In this document: positions 40,425 to 50,611 of the stretch, piece after piece | How positions within the stretch are numbered: position 1 is the first letter of the stretch | Layout of the letters: every line of letters starts with the position of its first letter | NCBI GenBank assembly: GCA_963727495.1 | Contig: CAVSGQ010000006.1 | Coordinates: 2,232,001-2,296,000 of the forward strand | Length of the DNA stretch: 64,000 nucleotides | Direction of reading: 5' to 3' | DNA from: Actinophytocola sp963727495 | GTDB taxonomy: Bacteria; Actinomycetota; Actinomycetes; Mycobacteriales; Pseudonocardiaceae | Position numbers and translations under genes: made by a program | The notes under the pieces: model-generated | What the model was told of the DNA's origin: nothing | The model's input: only the letters and a program-made list of their open reading frames with translations | Databases searched by the model: none

Positions 40425-43400
40425 TCAGCGATCCGCCGCCCCGGGCGCGGGCTTCGCGGCGATGGTGAGCCGGACCGTCGTGCCGGACGGTCCCGAGTCG
40501 ACCGACACCTGGTCGCACACGCCTTCCATCAGCCGGATGCCGCGGCCCCGGTTGCCCGGCTCGCCCGGCGGCAGCCAGGTGCCCAGGTCCGCGACCACGA
40601 TCTCCAGCCCGCCGGCGCAGACCCGGGCCCCGGTGTGCACGGTGCGCGTGCGGTCCAGCCGGTACCCGTGCTCGATGGCGTTGGTCCACGCCTCGCCCGT
40701 GGCCAGCACGGCCCGCTCCACGACGTCCTCGTCGAGCCCGCGGGCACGCAGCCAGCCGGTCAGCTCGGCCCGCGCCGGTGACAGCTCGCGCGCGTCGGCC
40801 GGGAACGACCGCGCGTACCCCGCCACGCCGGGCTCGGCCCAGCGGTGCACGAGCACGACCACGTCGTCGCCCTCCGGTCGGCCGGGCGCGTCGAGCACCC
40901 GGTCGGCCAGCGCCGCCACGGGCAGGCCCCGCCCGGCGGCGACGGAGCCGGCCGCGGCGTCGATGCCGTCGTCGATCGGCAGGCCGACCCGCTCGACCAG
41001 GCCGTCGGTGTAGAGCAGCAGGGTCGAGCCGGGCGCCGGGCGCACGGTGGCCTCCGGCCGTGGACTGCCGACCCGGATGCCCAGCGGCAGCGAGTTCGCG
41101 GCGTCGAGCAGGGTGTGCTCCCCGGTGGCGTCGACGAGGATGCCCGGCGGGTGGCCGGCGCTGCTGTACCGCAGCTCGCCGGTCGCCCGGTCCAGCCGCG
41201 CGCACAGCACGGTCGTGCACATCGCGCCGTCCAGCAGCGCGGCGAACCCGTCCAGCGCACCCAGCACGCCGGCCGGGCTGTTGTGCTGCAACAGCAACGC
41301 CCGGCAGGCGCTGCGCAGCTGTCCCATCACGGTCGCCGCCGCCAGCCCGCGCCCCACGCAGTCGCCGACCACCAGGCCCGTGCCGCCGTCGGCCAGCTCG
41401 ACCACGTCGTACCAGTCGCCGCCGACCTCCAGCGGGCTGTGCGCGGGCTCGTACCGTGCGGCGAACCCGTCGGGCAGCCGCGCCGGGCCGAGGATCGAGC
41501 GCTGCAGCGTCACCGCGACCGTCCGCTGCTGCTCGAACGAGCGGGCCCGGCTCAGCGCGAGCCCGAGCTGCCCGCACAGCGCGCGCAGCAGGCTGCGGTC
41601 CGCGCTCGACATCGGCTGGTCGCCGGGCAGCTCCAGCCACACGGCCGTGTCGTCGCCGAGCACGTCGATCGTCGCGCCCGCCCCCGCGCCCGCGCCGGAG
41701 GCGGGGTCGGCGGGCCGCGTGATCACCGCGAGGCCGGTGCGCCCGCGCAGCTCGTCGAACACCTCGCGGACGTGGCCGGGCAGCGACTCCCACGGACGCC
41801 CCCCGGCCGGCGCGAGCACCCGGCCCTGCCCGGCGGAGTCCCAGGCCACGACCACGACCGCGCCCGCCTGCCACGGCGCGCCGAGGGCGCCGACCGCGGC
41901 CGAGAGCACCTCCGGCACGTCGGTGGCCTCGGCCAGCCGGCCGGCGAAGCGCGCCTGGATCGCCTCCCGGGTGCTGTGGTGGTGGCGCAGCCGGGCGAGC
42001 TCGATGGTGGAGCGCACCCGCGCCAGCAGCTCCACCGAGGAGAACGGCTTGACCAGGTAGTCGTCGGCGCCCGCGTGCAGGCCCTCCGCGGCCGCCTCGG
42101 CGCCGGCCCGGGCGGACAGCAGGATGATCGGCACGTCCTGGGTGCCCGGGTCGCGGCGCAGCGCGTCGAGCAGCACCAGGCCGTCCATCCCCGGCATCGC
42201 CACGTCGGTGAGCACCAGCGCCGGGCGGACCTGCCGGGCGATCGCGAGCGCCGCCTCGCCGTCGGCCGCCGTGCGCACCGGCCACTGGGGACCGAGCAGC
42301 CGCGCGAGGTACCCGCGCAGGTCGGCGTCGTCCTCGACGACGAGCACCGGCGGTCCGTCCGCCTGGGTGTCGCCCGATGGCGGCGGCTCGGGGCCGCCGC
42401 CGGTGACCCAGCCGAGCGCCTCGGTCAGGTGCGCGTCGCGGACCCAGCTCGGTCCCTCGGGCGCGGCGGCCGGCGCGCCGGTGCCGTACGGGACGCGCAC
42501 CTCGAACGTGCTGCCCGCGCCGGGCGTGCTGCGCACCGAGACCGACCCACCGTGCAGCCCGGTGAGCTCCTGCACGAGCGCGAGCCCGATGCCGGCGCCC
42601 TCGCGGGTCCGCCCGACCGCGCCCTGGACCCGGTGGAACCGCCGGAACAGCTGCGGCAGGTGCTCGGGCGGGATGCCGATGCCGGTGTCCCGGACCGACA
42701 GCCGGACCTCGTCGTCGTCGCCGGTCAGGCGCAGTGCGATCGCGCCGTCCAGGGTGAACTTGAGCGCGTTGGAGAGCAGGTTCAGCACGATGCGCTCCCA
42801 CATCTCCCGGTCCACGAACGCCATCCGGGGCAGCGGCGCGCAGTCGACCTCGAACTCCAGCCCGCCGCGGCGGACCGCGGGCGCGAAGGACGCGGCGATC
42901 GCGCGGGTGTGCCCGGCGAGGTCGGTGGCGACCAGTTCGGGGCGCAGGCCGCCGCTGGTGATGCGGGTGAAGTCGAGGATGTTGTTGAGCAGCCTGCGCA
43001 GCCGGGCGGCGTTGCGGCGGACCAGCCGGATCCGCTCGCGCTGGACGGGTGGCAGCGGTGCGTCGGAGTCGGCCAGCGCCTCCTCGGCGGGCGCGGAGAC
43101 GAGGGTCAGCGGGGTGCGCAGCTCGTGGCCGGCGTTGGTGAACAGCTCGGTCTTGGCGCGGTCGAGCTCGGTGAGCTCGGCGATGCCGCGCTGCTCCTCC
43201 TCGTGCCGGGCCGCGTTGCCGATCGCGGCGCCCGCCGCGGCCGCGACGAGATCGAGGAACTCCCGGTGCGCGGCGGCGGGCGGGGGAGCGGCGACGAGCA
43301 CGCCGTGCCCGCCGGCCAGCGGGACGGCGAGCGCCGGCCCGGCGAGGTCCGGCAGCGTCCCGGCGGGCAGGGTCGCCGGGACGGTGGCGCCGGCGAGCCC

Positions 43401-43598
43401 GGCCGGGGCGTCCGCGGCGAGGTACACCCGCACGGACACCGGGTCGCCGCCGGCGGAGAGCACCGCCGTGAGCACCTCGGTGACCGCCGGGCCGACCTGC
43501 GCGCGCCGCTCGCACGCGGCGAGCCGCACGGACAGCGCGCCGAGCGCACGCAGGTGCCCGCCGCCGATCCCCGACCCCCTCGCCGCACCGGCCTTCAT
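40425..43598 (-). CDS. Hybrid histidine kinase / response regulator / SpoIIE phosphatase / RsbW-type kinase
   Basis: A 1,058-residue protein with these domains in order: GAF-like; HisKA with phospho-His H158 in NAGHELRTPL; HATPase_c (NLLSNALKFT, GIGIPPEHLPQLFRRFHR); REC with Asp in LVLTDVAMPGMDG; second GAF; SpoIIE-type PP2C (GGDWYDVVELADGGTGLVVGDCVGRG); and C-terminal RsbW-like HATPase (GEAWTNAIEHGY). It can take a two-component phosphate signal and both phosphorylate and dephosphorylate an antagonist. Convergent with the STAS gene, 10 bases between stops. ATG 43598 is preferred because AGGATGG precedes it. Confidence 0.88.
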   Translation of the reverse strand: MKAGAARGSGIGGGHLRALGALSVRLAACERRAQVGPAVTEVLTAVLSAGGDPVSVRVYLAADAPAGLAGATVPATLPAGTLPDLAGPALAVPLAGGHGVLVAAPPPAAAHREFLDLVAAAAGAAIGNAARHEEEQRGIAELTELDRAKTELFTNAGHELRTPLTLVSAPAEEALADSDAPLPPVQRERIRLVRRNAARLRRLLNNILDFTRITSGGLRPELVATDLAGHTRAIAASFAPAVRRGGLEFEVDCAPLPRMAFVDREMWERIVLNLLSNALKFTLDGAIALRLTGDDDEVRLSVRDTGIGIPPEHLPQLFRRFHRVQGAVGRTREGAGIGLALVQELTGLHGGSVSVRSTPGAGSTFEVRVPYGTGAPAAAPEGPSWVRDAHLTEALGWVTGGGPEPPPSGDTQADGPPVLVVEDDADLRGYLARLLGPQWPVRTAADGEAALAIARQVRPALVLTDVAMPGMDGLVLLDALRRDPGTQDVPIILLSARAGAEAAAEGLHAGADDYLVKPFSSVELLARVRSTIELARLRHHHSTREAIQARFAGRLAEATDVPEVLSAAVGALGAPWQAGAVVVVAWDSAGQGRVLAPAGGRPWESLPGHVREVFDELRGRTGLAVITRPADPASGAGAGAGATIDVLGDDTAVWLELPGDQPMSSADRSLLRALCGQLGLALSRARSFEQQRTVAVTLQRSILGPARLPDGFAARYEPAHSPLEVGGDWYDVVELADGGTGLVVGDCVGRGLAAATVMGQLRSACRALLLQHNSPAGVLGALDGFAALLDGAMCTTVLCARLDRATGELRYSSAGHPPGILVDATGEHTLLDAANSLPLGIRVGSPRPEATVRPAPGSTLLLYTDGLVERVGLPIDDGIDAAAGSVAAGRGLPVAALADRVLDAPGRPEGDDVVVLVHRWAEPGVAGYARSFPADARELSPARAELTGWLRARGLDEDVVERAVLATGEAWTNAIEHGYRLDRTRTVHTGARVCAGGLEIVVADLGTWLPPGEPGNRGRGIRLMEGVCDQVSVDSGPSGTTVRLTIAAKPAPGAADR

Positions 43599-43770
43599 GT
43601 GACCATCCTGCTGCATCGGCCCAGTGCGGTGGCCAGCAACGTTCGCCGGGTCCCTCGACGGCCCAGCTTACCGCCGGCGGCGTTGCCGATCCGCCCAAGT
43701 ACGGTCCAGTACGAGGGCGAATCGGCGCCTTGCCAGCAGAAACCTGGATCCGCCGATCGACCCACCAACG

Positions 43771-44988
43771 TTACTGGCCACCGCACCAACCGGCCAGCTC
43801 CGCCACTCCGGACAACAGACGGTCCACATCGGACTCGTCGGTGTACGGCGCGATGCCCGCGCGGACCGCGCCGGTCGTGCCCAGGCCCAGGTGCCCGGCG
43901 CACTCCAGCGCGTAGAAGGTGCCGGCCGGGGCGTTGACGCCGCGTTCGGCAAGGCCGCGGTAGACCGCCGCGGAGGTGCGGCCGTCCACGGTGAACAGGG
44001 CCGTCGGGGTGCGGTGGCGGTCCGGGTCGCCGTAGCGGGTCACGCCGCGGATCGACGACAGGCCCGTGTCCAGGCGGTCCAGCAGCAGCGCCTCGTACTT
44101 CTCCAGCGCGGTCATCGACTCGACCAGCCGCTCGCGTCGCGAGCCGGTCGAGGGCACCAGGCCGGCCAGGAACTCGACCGCCGCCGTCGTGCCGGCCAGC
44201 AGCTCGTAGGGCAGCGTGCCGAGCTCGAAGCGTTCCGGGACCGTGTCCGGCATCGGCAGCAGCTTGTCCGGGTGCAGCGACTCCAGCAGCTCCGGCGCGG
44301 CGTGCAGCAGGCCCAGGTGCGGGCCGAGGAACTTGTACGGCGAGCACGCGAAGAAGTCCGCGCCGAGCGCGGCGACGTCCACCAGGGCGTGCGGCGTCAG
44401 GTGCACACCGTCCACATAGGTCAGCGCGCCGGCCGCGCGGGCCGCGGCCGCGATCGCCGGCACGTCGGGGCGCGAACCCAGCAGGTTCGACGCGGCGGTC
44501 ACCGCCACCAGCCGGGTGCGCGGCGAGAGCGCCGCCTCGATGTCGGCGACGGTGAGCACGCCGGTGCCGGGGTCGAAGCCGGCCCAGCGCACGGACGCCC
44601 CGGCCGCCTCCGCCGCCTGCACCCACGGGCGGACGTTCGCGTCGTGGTCGAGCCGGGTCACCACCACCTCGTCGCCCGGGCCCCACCCCTTGGCCAGCGC
44701 GCGGGAGACGTCGTAGGTCAGCTGCGTCATGCTCCGCCCGAACACCACGCCCCCCGGCTGCCCGCCGACCAGGTCCGCGGCGGCCGCGCGGGCCGCCGCG
44801 ACGATCTCCTCCGCGCGCAGCTCCGCCCGGGTCACCGAGCCGCGGTTGGCCACCGCCGAGCGCAGCGTGCCCGCGACCGCGTCGGCCACCGCGGCCGGCG
44901 TCTGCGAGCCGCCCGGGCCGTCGAAATGCGCGGCGCCCTCGGACAGCGCCGGGAACCCGGCCCGCACCGCGGCCACGTCGTAGCTCAT
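43771..44988 (-). CDS. Cysteine desulfurase-like protein (TIGR01976 group)
   Basis: A 405-residue fold-type I PLP enzyme. The PLP lysine is in SPYKFLGPHLG, the phosphate-contact and N-terminal motifs are FDGPGGSQTP and FGRSMTQLTYD, and the C-terminus has APYTDESDVDRLL. No mobile loop cysteine of a canonical SufS is evident, so the reaction may be desulfuration of another amino acid or selenocysteine lyase-like. ATG 44988 lies six bases after GGAGGTGGCG. Confidence 0.8.
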   Translation of the reverse strand: MSYDVAAVRAGFPALSEGAAHFDGPGGSQTPAAVADAVAGTLRSAVANRGSVTRAELRAEEIVAAARAAAADLVGGQPGGVVFGRSMTQLTYDVSRALAKGWGPGDEVVVTRLDHDANVRPWVQAAEAAGASVRWAGFDPGTGVLTVADIEAALSPRTRLVAVTAASNLLGSRPDVPAIAAAARAAGALTYVDGVHLTPHALVDVAALGADFFACSPYKFLGPHLGLLHAAPELLESLHPDKLLPMPDTVPERFELGTLPYELLAGTTAAVEFLAGLVPSTGSRRERLVESMTALEKYEALLLDRLDTGLSSIRGVTRYGDPDRHRTPTALFTVDGRTSAAVYRGLAERGVNAPAGTFYALECAGHLGLGTTGAVRAGIAPYTDESDVDRLLSGVAELAGWCGGQ

Positions 44989-45058
44989 CGCCACCTCCAC
45001 AGGAACGTCCCGGTGATCGACGTTACGGGCGCCGCCCGGGGAAGGCGAGCAGGTGCCG

Positions 45059-46024
<966 letters not shown>

Positions 46025-46117
46025 GGCGAGCTCCTCTCGGCGTCGTCGGTCCACCGATGAGTTTTCCACGCGGCCGGCGTTACACCGGCACAGTCCACGA
46101 GCAGGAGGAGACAGGTC

Positions 46118-46699
46118 ATGACGAAGGTCATCTCGAGCATGTCGGTGTCGCTGGACGGCTACGCCACCGGGCCGTGCGACTGCCGGGAGCACCCGCTCGG
46201 CGTGGGTGGCGAGCCGCTGCACCGGTGGTTGTGGGGCGAGGACCGCACCGAGCAGGACGCGGCGGTGCTCGACGAGGCGGTGGCGAAGGCGGGCGCGGTC
46301 GTGATGGGCCGGCGGTCGTTCGACATCTGCGTGGGCGACGGCGGCTGGGGCGAGGGCGGGCCGGTCGGTGACGTGCCGTGCTTCGTGGTCACCCACCGGC
46401 CACCGCCGGCTGACGCGCCGGGCGTGTTCACGTTCGTCCACGACGGCGTCCCGAGCGCGATCGCGCAGGCGAAGGCGGCGGCGGGCGAGAAGTGGGTGGG
46501 GCTGCACGGCGCGACCACCGCCCAGCAGGCGCTCGCCGCGGGCCTGGTCGACGAGGTCGAGGTGCACCTGGTCGCGATCATGCTGGGCGGCGGGGTGCGG
46601 ATGTTCGACAACATCGGCGACAGGCCGATCGACTTCGAGCGGATGTCGGTCATCCCCACGCCGCAGGCGACGCACCTGCGGTACCGGGTGGTGCGCTGA
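46118..46699 (+). CDS. Dihydrofolate reductase/RibD C-terminal family protein
   Basis: A 193-residue NADPH-dependent reductase fold. It opens MTKVISSMSVSLDGYATGP and continues KAGAVVMGRRSFD, GLHGATTAQQALAAGLVDEVEVHLVAIMLGGGVRMFDN, which match the YyaP/RibD-C group. Members are unlikely to make tetrahydrofolate; the substrate is unknown. ATG follows GAGGAG. Divergent from the ECF sigma gene; whether the sigma controls it is not shown. Confidence 0.85.
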   Translation: MTKVISSMSVSLDGYATGPCDCREHPLGVGGEPLHRWLWGEDRTEQDAAVLDEAVAKAGAVVMGRRSFDICVGDGGWGEGGPVGDVPCFVVTHRPPPADAPGVFTFVHDGVPSAIAQAKAAAGEKWVGLHGATTAQQALAAGLVDEVEVHLVAIMLGGGVRMFDNIGDRPIDFERMSVIPTPQATHLRYRVVR

Positions 46700-46707
46700 G
46701 GACGCCC

Positions 46708-46835
46708 CGGGTGGCCCGCCCCCTGGCCGGGCCACCCGGGTCCCCCGTGGAGCGGGCGACCTGCCCCCTGGCCGGGCCGCCCGTGCTCGTGGGTGGTGGT
46801 GGAACGGGCGGCCCGCCCCCTGGACGGGCCGCCCG
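46708..46835. terminator. Triple 31-nt hairpin array between convergent genes
   Basis: Three hairpins at 46708-46738, 46753-46783 and 46805-46835 share one design: 11-bp arm, 9-base loop CCCCCTGGC/A, then the complementary arm. Copies 1 and 3 are perfect 11-bp stems; copy 2 has two mismatches. The arrangement between two converging stops suggests bidirectional termination or an RNA barrier. Confidence 0.7.
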
Positions 46836-46844
46836 GCTTTCGGG

Positions 46845-47243
46845 TCAGGCCGCGAGCGCGGCGGCGTGACCGGTGTCCCGCCCGCTCGCCCGGGCGGCGG
46901 TCAGGCTCGCCTCGCAGGCGGCGATCAGCTGGCGGTCCGCGGCCGTGGTGGCGCCGCGGTGGCAGCGCGGGCAGTGCAGGCCGACCGTGCGCGCCACCTC
47001 GTCGACGGCGATCTCCAGCGCGCGCCGGCACGGGCGGCACCAGCGGTGGCCCGTCACCGGGATCACGTGCAGCTCGCTGTGCCCGCACTCGTGGATCCAG
47101 CGGCGGTGCACCCGGCAGGTCATCCGGTCCAGCGGGCTCAGCCAGCCGGTGTCCTCGGCCCGGTCCTCGGCGGCCAGCGCGTCGGCGAGGGTGGTCAGGG
47201 TCGGCTCGGTCCGGGTCTCGACCAAGGTGAGCGTGGTGGCCAT
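46845..47243 (-). CDS. Small Cys/His-rich protein, unknown function
   Basis: A 132-residue protein. The middle (residues about 40-97) has Cys and His pairs: CRVHRRWIHECGHSELH, then CRPCRRAL and CPRCH, suggesting one or two zinc-binding knuckles. The N-terminus is Thr/Leu-rich and the C-terminus is Ala-rich. ATG follows GGAAGG. No family is recognised; zinc-linked nucleic-acid binding is possible but unproven. Confidence 0.68.
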   Translation of the reverse strand: MATTLTLVETRTEPTLTTLADALAAEDRAEDTGWLSPLDRMTCRVHRRWIHECGHSELHVIPVTGHRWCRPCRRALEIAVDEVARTVGLHCPRCHRGATTAADRQLIAACEASLTAARASGRDTGHAAALAA

Positions 47244-47349
47244 CGGAGCAGTCCTTCCCTGAGTGGTGCTGTCATAGACACGTCGAACCGGCGCCCCGGA
47301 AAAAGACACGGGGTCACGAAAAAGCCACGAAAATTCTCGCGAGGGCCGA

Positions 47350-48540
47350 TCAGGGCGTCCGGCCGAGACTCGCCGCGGCCAGGTCGATCGCGGAGGGTGA
47401 CAACACCGCGTCGGCGGCCAGCCCGGCCATGCCGACCAGCGGCGCGAGGTCGCCGAGCACCGCGGGGCCGACGTCCAGCCCGCGCGCGGCCACCTCGTGC
47501 GCCTGCTGCCCCAGCGTCTCGGCCAGCCCGGCGCGGAACGGCGCGAGCGACCCGACCTCGCCGCCGACCCGCACCCGGTGCGGGTTGAGGATCGTCACCA
47601 CGGTCGCCAGCACGGTGCCGAGCAGCCGGCCCGCGTCGGCCGCCAGGGCCACCGCGCGCGGCTCGCCCGCCTCGACCCGGCGCAGCACGTCCGGCAGCGC
47701 GCGCACCCCGTCCGCCCGCAGCCGGCGCACCAGCGCCGCGCCGCTCGCGAGCGCCGCCACGCAGCCGCGCCGCCCGCAGGCGCAGCGCTCGTCGCGGTCC
47801 TCGATGCGGATGTGCCCGATCTCGCCCGCGCAGCCGGTCGCGCCCCGGTGCGGCCGCCCGCCGATCACCACGCCCGCGCCGATCCCCGAACCGACCCACA
47901 CGCCGAGCACCGTCGAGCTCGGCGTCCCCGCGGCCAGGTACTCGCCGAACGCGAGGGCGTTCGCGTCGTTCTCCAGCTGGACGTCCACGCCCAGCCCGTC
48001 GCGGAACACCTCCCGCAGCGGCTGGTCGCGCCACGCCGGCATGGTCGGCGGCGTGATCGACACCCCGGTCTCGTGGTCGATCTGGCCGGGCACCGCGAGG
48101 CCGACCGCGGCCAGGTCGGCGTACCGGTCCAGCCCGGCGAGCTGCTCGCGCGCGGTGTCCAGCAGCCACGGCAGCACGTGCCGCGGCTCGTGGCCGGGCG
48201 GCAGCCGCTCGCGGTGCACCGTGAGCACCGTGCCGCGCAGGTCCGCGACGCCGACGCTCGCGTGGCCGGTGCCGAGGTGGGCCACCACGGCGACGCGGCT
48301 GGTCCGGTCCGCGCCGAGCAGCGCCGCGCGCCGCCCGCCGCTGGACGCGCGGTGGCCGACCGTGCCGATCACCCGCAGCCGGGTGAGCGTGTCCAGCCGC
48401 TCGACGAGCGTGGCCCGGGACAGGCCGACGCGCTGCTGGAGCTCCTGGCGGGTCAGCGGGCCACTGTCGCGTAACACGGCGAAAACATTCCCGGGTGAGG
48501 TGGCTCCACCCTGCGCCGGCACGCGATTGACGTCCGCCAT
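47350..48540 (-). CDS. ROK-family transcriptional regulator
   Basis: A 396-residue repressor/kinase-fold protein. The N-terminal winged helix is TRQELQQRVGLSRATLVERLDTLTRLRVI. The ROK domain has the zinc knuckle CACGRRGC and LENDANALAFGEYLAAG plus GVWVGSGIGAGVVIGG. ROK repressors respond to sugars or sugar phosphates. It is divergent from glucosylglycerate hydrolase across a perfect palindrome, so its inducer may be glucosylglycerate, glucose or a relative. The binding is inferred. Confidence 0.9.
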   Translation of the reverse strand: MADVNRVPAQGGATSPGNVFAVLRDSGPLTRQELQQRVGLSRATLVERLDTLTRLRVIGTVGHRASSGGRRAALLGADRTSRVAVVAHLGTGHASVGVADLRGTVLTVHRERLPPGHEPRHVLPWLLDTAREQLAGLDRYADLAAVGLAVPGQIDHETGVSITPPTMPAWRDQPLREVFRDGLGVDVQLENDANALAFGEYLAAGTPSSTVLGVWVGSGIGAGVVIGGRPHRGATGCAGEIGHIRIEDRDERCACGRRGCVAALASGAALVRRLRADGVRALPDVLRRVEAGEPRAVALAADAGRLLGTVLATVVTILNPHRVRVGGEVGSLAPFRAGLAETLGQQAHEVAARGLDVGPAVLGDLAPLVGMAGLAADAVLSPSAIDLAAASLGRTP

Positions 48541-48572
48541 GGCACCCGCCTAAATTGATAGTCCTCTACTTC

Positions 48573-48589
48573 TGTCTAAGTATTAGACA
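48573..48589. promoter_or_regulatory. Perfect 17-bp palindrome, likely ROK operator
   Basis: TGTCTAA-GTA-TTAGACA: 7-bp arms with no mismatch and a 3-base centre, in the 68-bp gap between the ROK gene and the hydrolase gene. It is AT-rich against the GC background and ends 20 bases before the hydrolase start. Confidence 0.75.
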
Positions 48590-48608
48590 TAAGTGTTCGG
48601 GAGGTCCG

Positions 48609-49958
48609 GTGAGCCCCACCACCCACATGACCCGGCGCACGCTCGGGTCGGTCCAGCTGGCCGCCACCGCGGCCTGGACCCTGGGCGGCAACGACATCGG
48701 CACCATGATCACCGCGGCCCCCCGGCTGTACCCGCACATGTGGAGCTGGGACACCGCGTTCATCTCCGTCGGGCTCGCGCACCTCAACGTCGACCGGGCG
48801 GTGCGTGAGCTGGAGACGCTGCTGGCCGCCCAGTGGCGCAACGGGATGCTGCCACACATCGTGTTCTCCGAGGGGGGCGGCTACTTCCCCGGCCCGGGGC
48901 GGTGGGGCGCCGCGGAGCTGAACCCCGACGCCCCGGACTCGCCGCGGACCTCGGGCATCTGCCAGCCCCCGGTACACGCGATCGCGCTGCGCCGCATCGT
49001 GGACATCGGCCGGGGCTCGGCGTCGGTCGAGCGGCTGCTGCGGGAGGGCTGGCCCCGGCTGTACCGCTGGCACGAATGGCTGGTGCGGCACCGGGACCCG
49101 CACGGCACCGGCATGCTGGGCATCGTGCACGGCTGGGAGTCCGGAATGGACAACTCGCCGCGCTGGGACGAGCCCTACGCGGCGGTCGTGCCCGGTCCGG
49201 ACCTGCCGCCCTACGTCCGGCTGGACCGCGGCCTGGTCGCGCACGCCGACGCGGAGCGGCCGAGCGACCGCGAGTACGACCGGTACCTGTGGCTGATCGA
49301 GGAGATGCGCAAGGTCCGCTACGACGCGGACCAGGTGGTGCGCACCTCGAGCTTCCTCGTCGGCGACGTGTTCGTGACCGCGTTGTTCGCGCTGGCCAGC
49401 GAGGTGCTGGCGGCGCTGGGGGCGGACAGCGGGCAGCCGACGTGGCAGGTCAAGCAGCTGCGCGGGTGGGCGCGCCGCTCGCGGGCCGCGGTGACCGCCG
49501 CCTACGACCCGGACACCGGCCTGGCCCGGGACCGGGACGTGCGCACCGGCCGGTGGCTGCCGAGCCGGACGATCGCGGGCTTCGCGCCGCTGCTGTGCGG
49601 CGGCCTGTCCGCGCCGGCCGAGCGGCGGATGCTGGCGACGATCAGCGGGCCGGACTGGGCGGGCCACCCGGACCTGTTCGCCGCGATCCCGCCGTCGGTC
49701 TCGCCGAACGACCCGGGCTTCCGCCCGCGCGAGTACTGGCGCGGTCCGGTGTGGCCGGTGATCGCGTGGCTGTTCGGCTGGGCGTTCGAGCAGCGCGGCT
49801 GGACCGGGCACGCGGAGCGGCTGCGCGCGGAGTGCCTGCGCCTGGTGGCCGACGGCACCTTCGGCGAGTACTACCACCCGCTCACCGGCGAGCCCCTGGG
49901 CAGCAAGCAGCAGTCCTGGACCGCCACCGTCGTCCTCGACTGGCTGCACACCACCTGA
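48609..49958 (+). CDS. ggh: Glucosylglycerate hydrolase (GH63)
   Basis: A 449-residue glycoside hydrolase. It opens RRTLGSVQLAATAAWTLGGNDIGTMITAAPRLYPHMWSWDTAFISVGLAHLN and has GWESGMDNSPRWD at 176-187, where D181 is the proposed acid, and FGEYYHPLTGEPLGSKQQSW at the end, with the base Glu. Length and motifs match mycobacterial GgH, which hydrolyses glucosylglycerate to glucose and glycerate when nitrogen limitation ends. GTG 48609 has GGGAGG upstream. Likely repressed by the divergent ROK regulator. Confidence 0.87.
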   Translation: MSPTTHMTRRTLGSVQLAATAAWTLGGNDIGTMITAAPRLYPHMWSWDTAFISVGLAHLNVDRAVRELETLLAAQWRNGMLPHIVFSEGGGYFPGPGRWGAAELNPDAPDSPRTSGICQPPVHAIALRRIVDIGRGSASVERLLREGWPRLYRWHEWLVRHRDPHGTGMLGIVHGWESGMDNSPRWDEPYAAVVPGPDLPPYVRLDRGLVAHADAERPSDREYDRYLWLIEEMRKVRYDADQVVRTSSFLVGDVFVTALFALASEVLAALGADSGQPTWQVKQLRGWARRSRAAVTAAYDPDTGLARDRDVRTGRWLPSRTIAGFAPLLCGGLSAPAERRMLATISGPDWAGHPDLFAAIPPSVSPNDPGFRPREYWRGPVWPVIAWLFGWAFEQRGWTGHAERLRAECLRLVADGTFGEYYHPLTGEPLGSKQQSWTATVVLDWLHTT

Positions 49959-49963
49959 CCTCG

Positions 49964-50080
49964 CGAGTCCCCCGTTCCGGTCGCGCGAGTCCCCCGTTCC
50001 CGGGTCGGGCGCCGGCGCGAACGGGGGACTCGGGGGTCCGCGGTGGGGGACTCGCGGGTCGGGAGTGGGGGACTCGCGGG
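49964..50080. repeat. Mixed-orientation GGGGGACTCGC repeats
   Basis: Five or so units of the same family as at 29517-29578: two inverted (GCGAGTCCCCCGTTC) then three forward (GGGGGACTCG), with spacer differences. They lie between the hydrolase stop and a convergent membrane gene. Opposed orientation could form one large hairpin. Confidence 0.7.
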
Positions 50081-50611
50081 TCAGCGGCGGCGCATGCTGC
50101 GGGCGGTGGCGGCGCCGGCGGCGAGGACGACGACGGCCGCCGTCAGGGCCCAGCGGCGCTTCCGCTCGGTCTCCGGGCGGACGCCGGCGGGCGGGGGCGC
50201 GGCGGCCGGTTCCGGGCGGCGGTGCGGGGTGGACTCGGGCGGGGGTGCCGGGGGGCGTGGCGGGGGTGGCGCGACCGGCGGTGCGTGGTGGGCCGGGGCG
50301 GGCTCCGAGCCGGGTGCCGCCGCCGGTACCGGCCGGGGCGGCGCGGGCGCCGCCGTCGCGGTGGCGGGCGGGGTCGTCGTGGTGGGCGGGGTCGTCGTGG
50401 TGGTGGGTGGGGTGGTGGTCGCCGGGGCCGTCACGGAGACGGCCGGCACGGAGATGGCCGTCGTGGTGGTCGGGAACGGGCGCGGCGGGGGCGGGCGGCC
50501 GGCGAGTGGCCGCGGCGCGAACGTCGCCGGGACCGTCATCGACAGCGCCACCAGCAGTGCCACCGACACCGCGGCGGCCGCGACGGTCACCACCCGGACC
50601 GGTCCGCTCAC
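50081..50611 (-). CDS. Thr/Pro-rich two-helix membrane protein
   Basis: A 176-residue protein. An N-terminal hydrophobic segment (VVTVAAAAVSVALLVALSM) precedes a long Thr/Pro/Ala-rich region (about residues 40-145, PPTTTTTPPTTTTPPATAT), then a C-terminal transmembrane helix and basic tail (RWALTAAVVVLAAGAATARSMRRR). The GTG overlaps the stop of the DUF4239 gene (GTGA). Likely a membrane or cell-surface spacer; no enzyme motif. Last gene of the encapsulin operon direction. Confidence 0.68.
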   Translation of the reverse strand: MSGPVRVVTVAAAAVSVALLVALSMTVPATFAPRPLAGRPPPPRPFPTTTTAISVPAVSVTAPATTTPPTTTTTPPTTTTPPATATAAPAPPRPVPAAAPGSEPAPAHHAPPVAPPPPRPPAPPPESTPHRRPEPAAAPPPAGVRPETERKRRWALTAAVVVLAAGAATARSMRRR

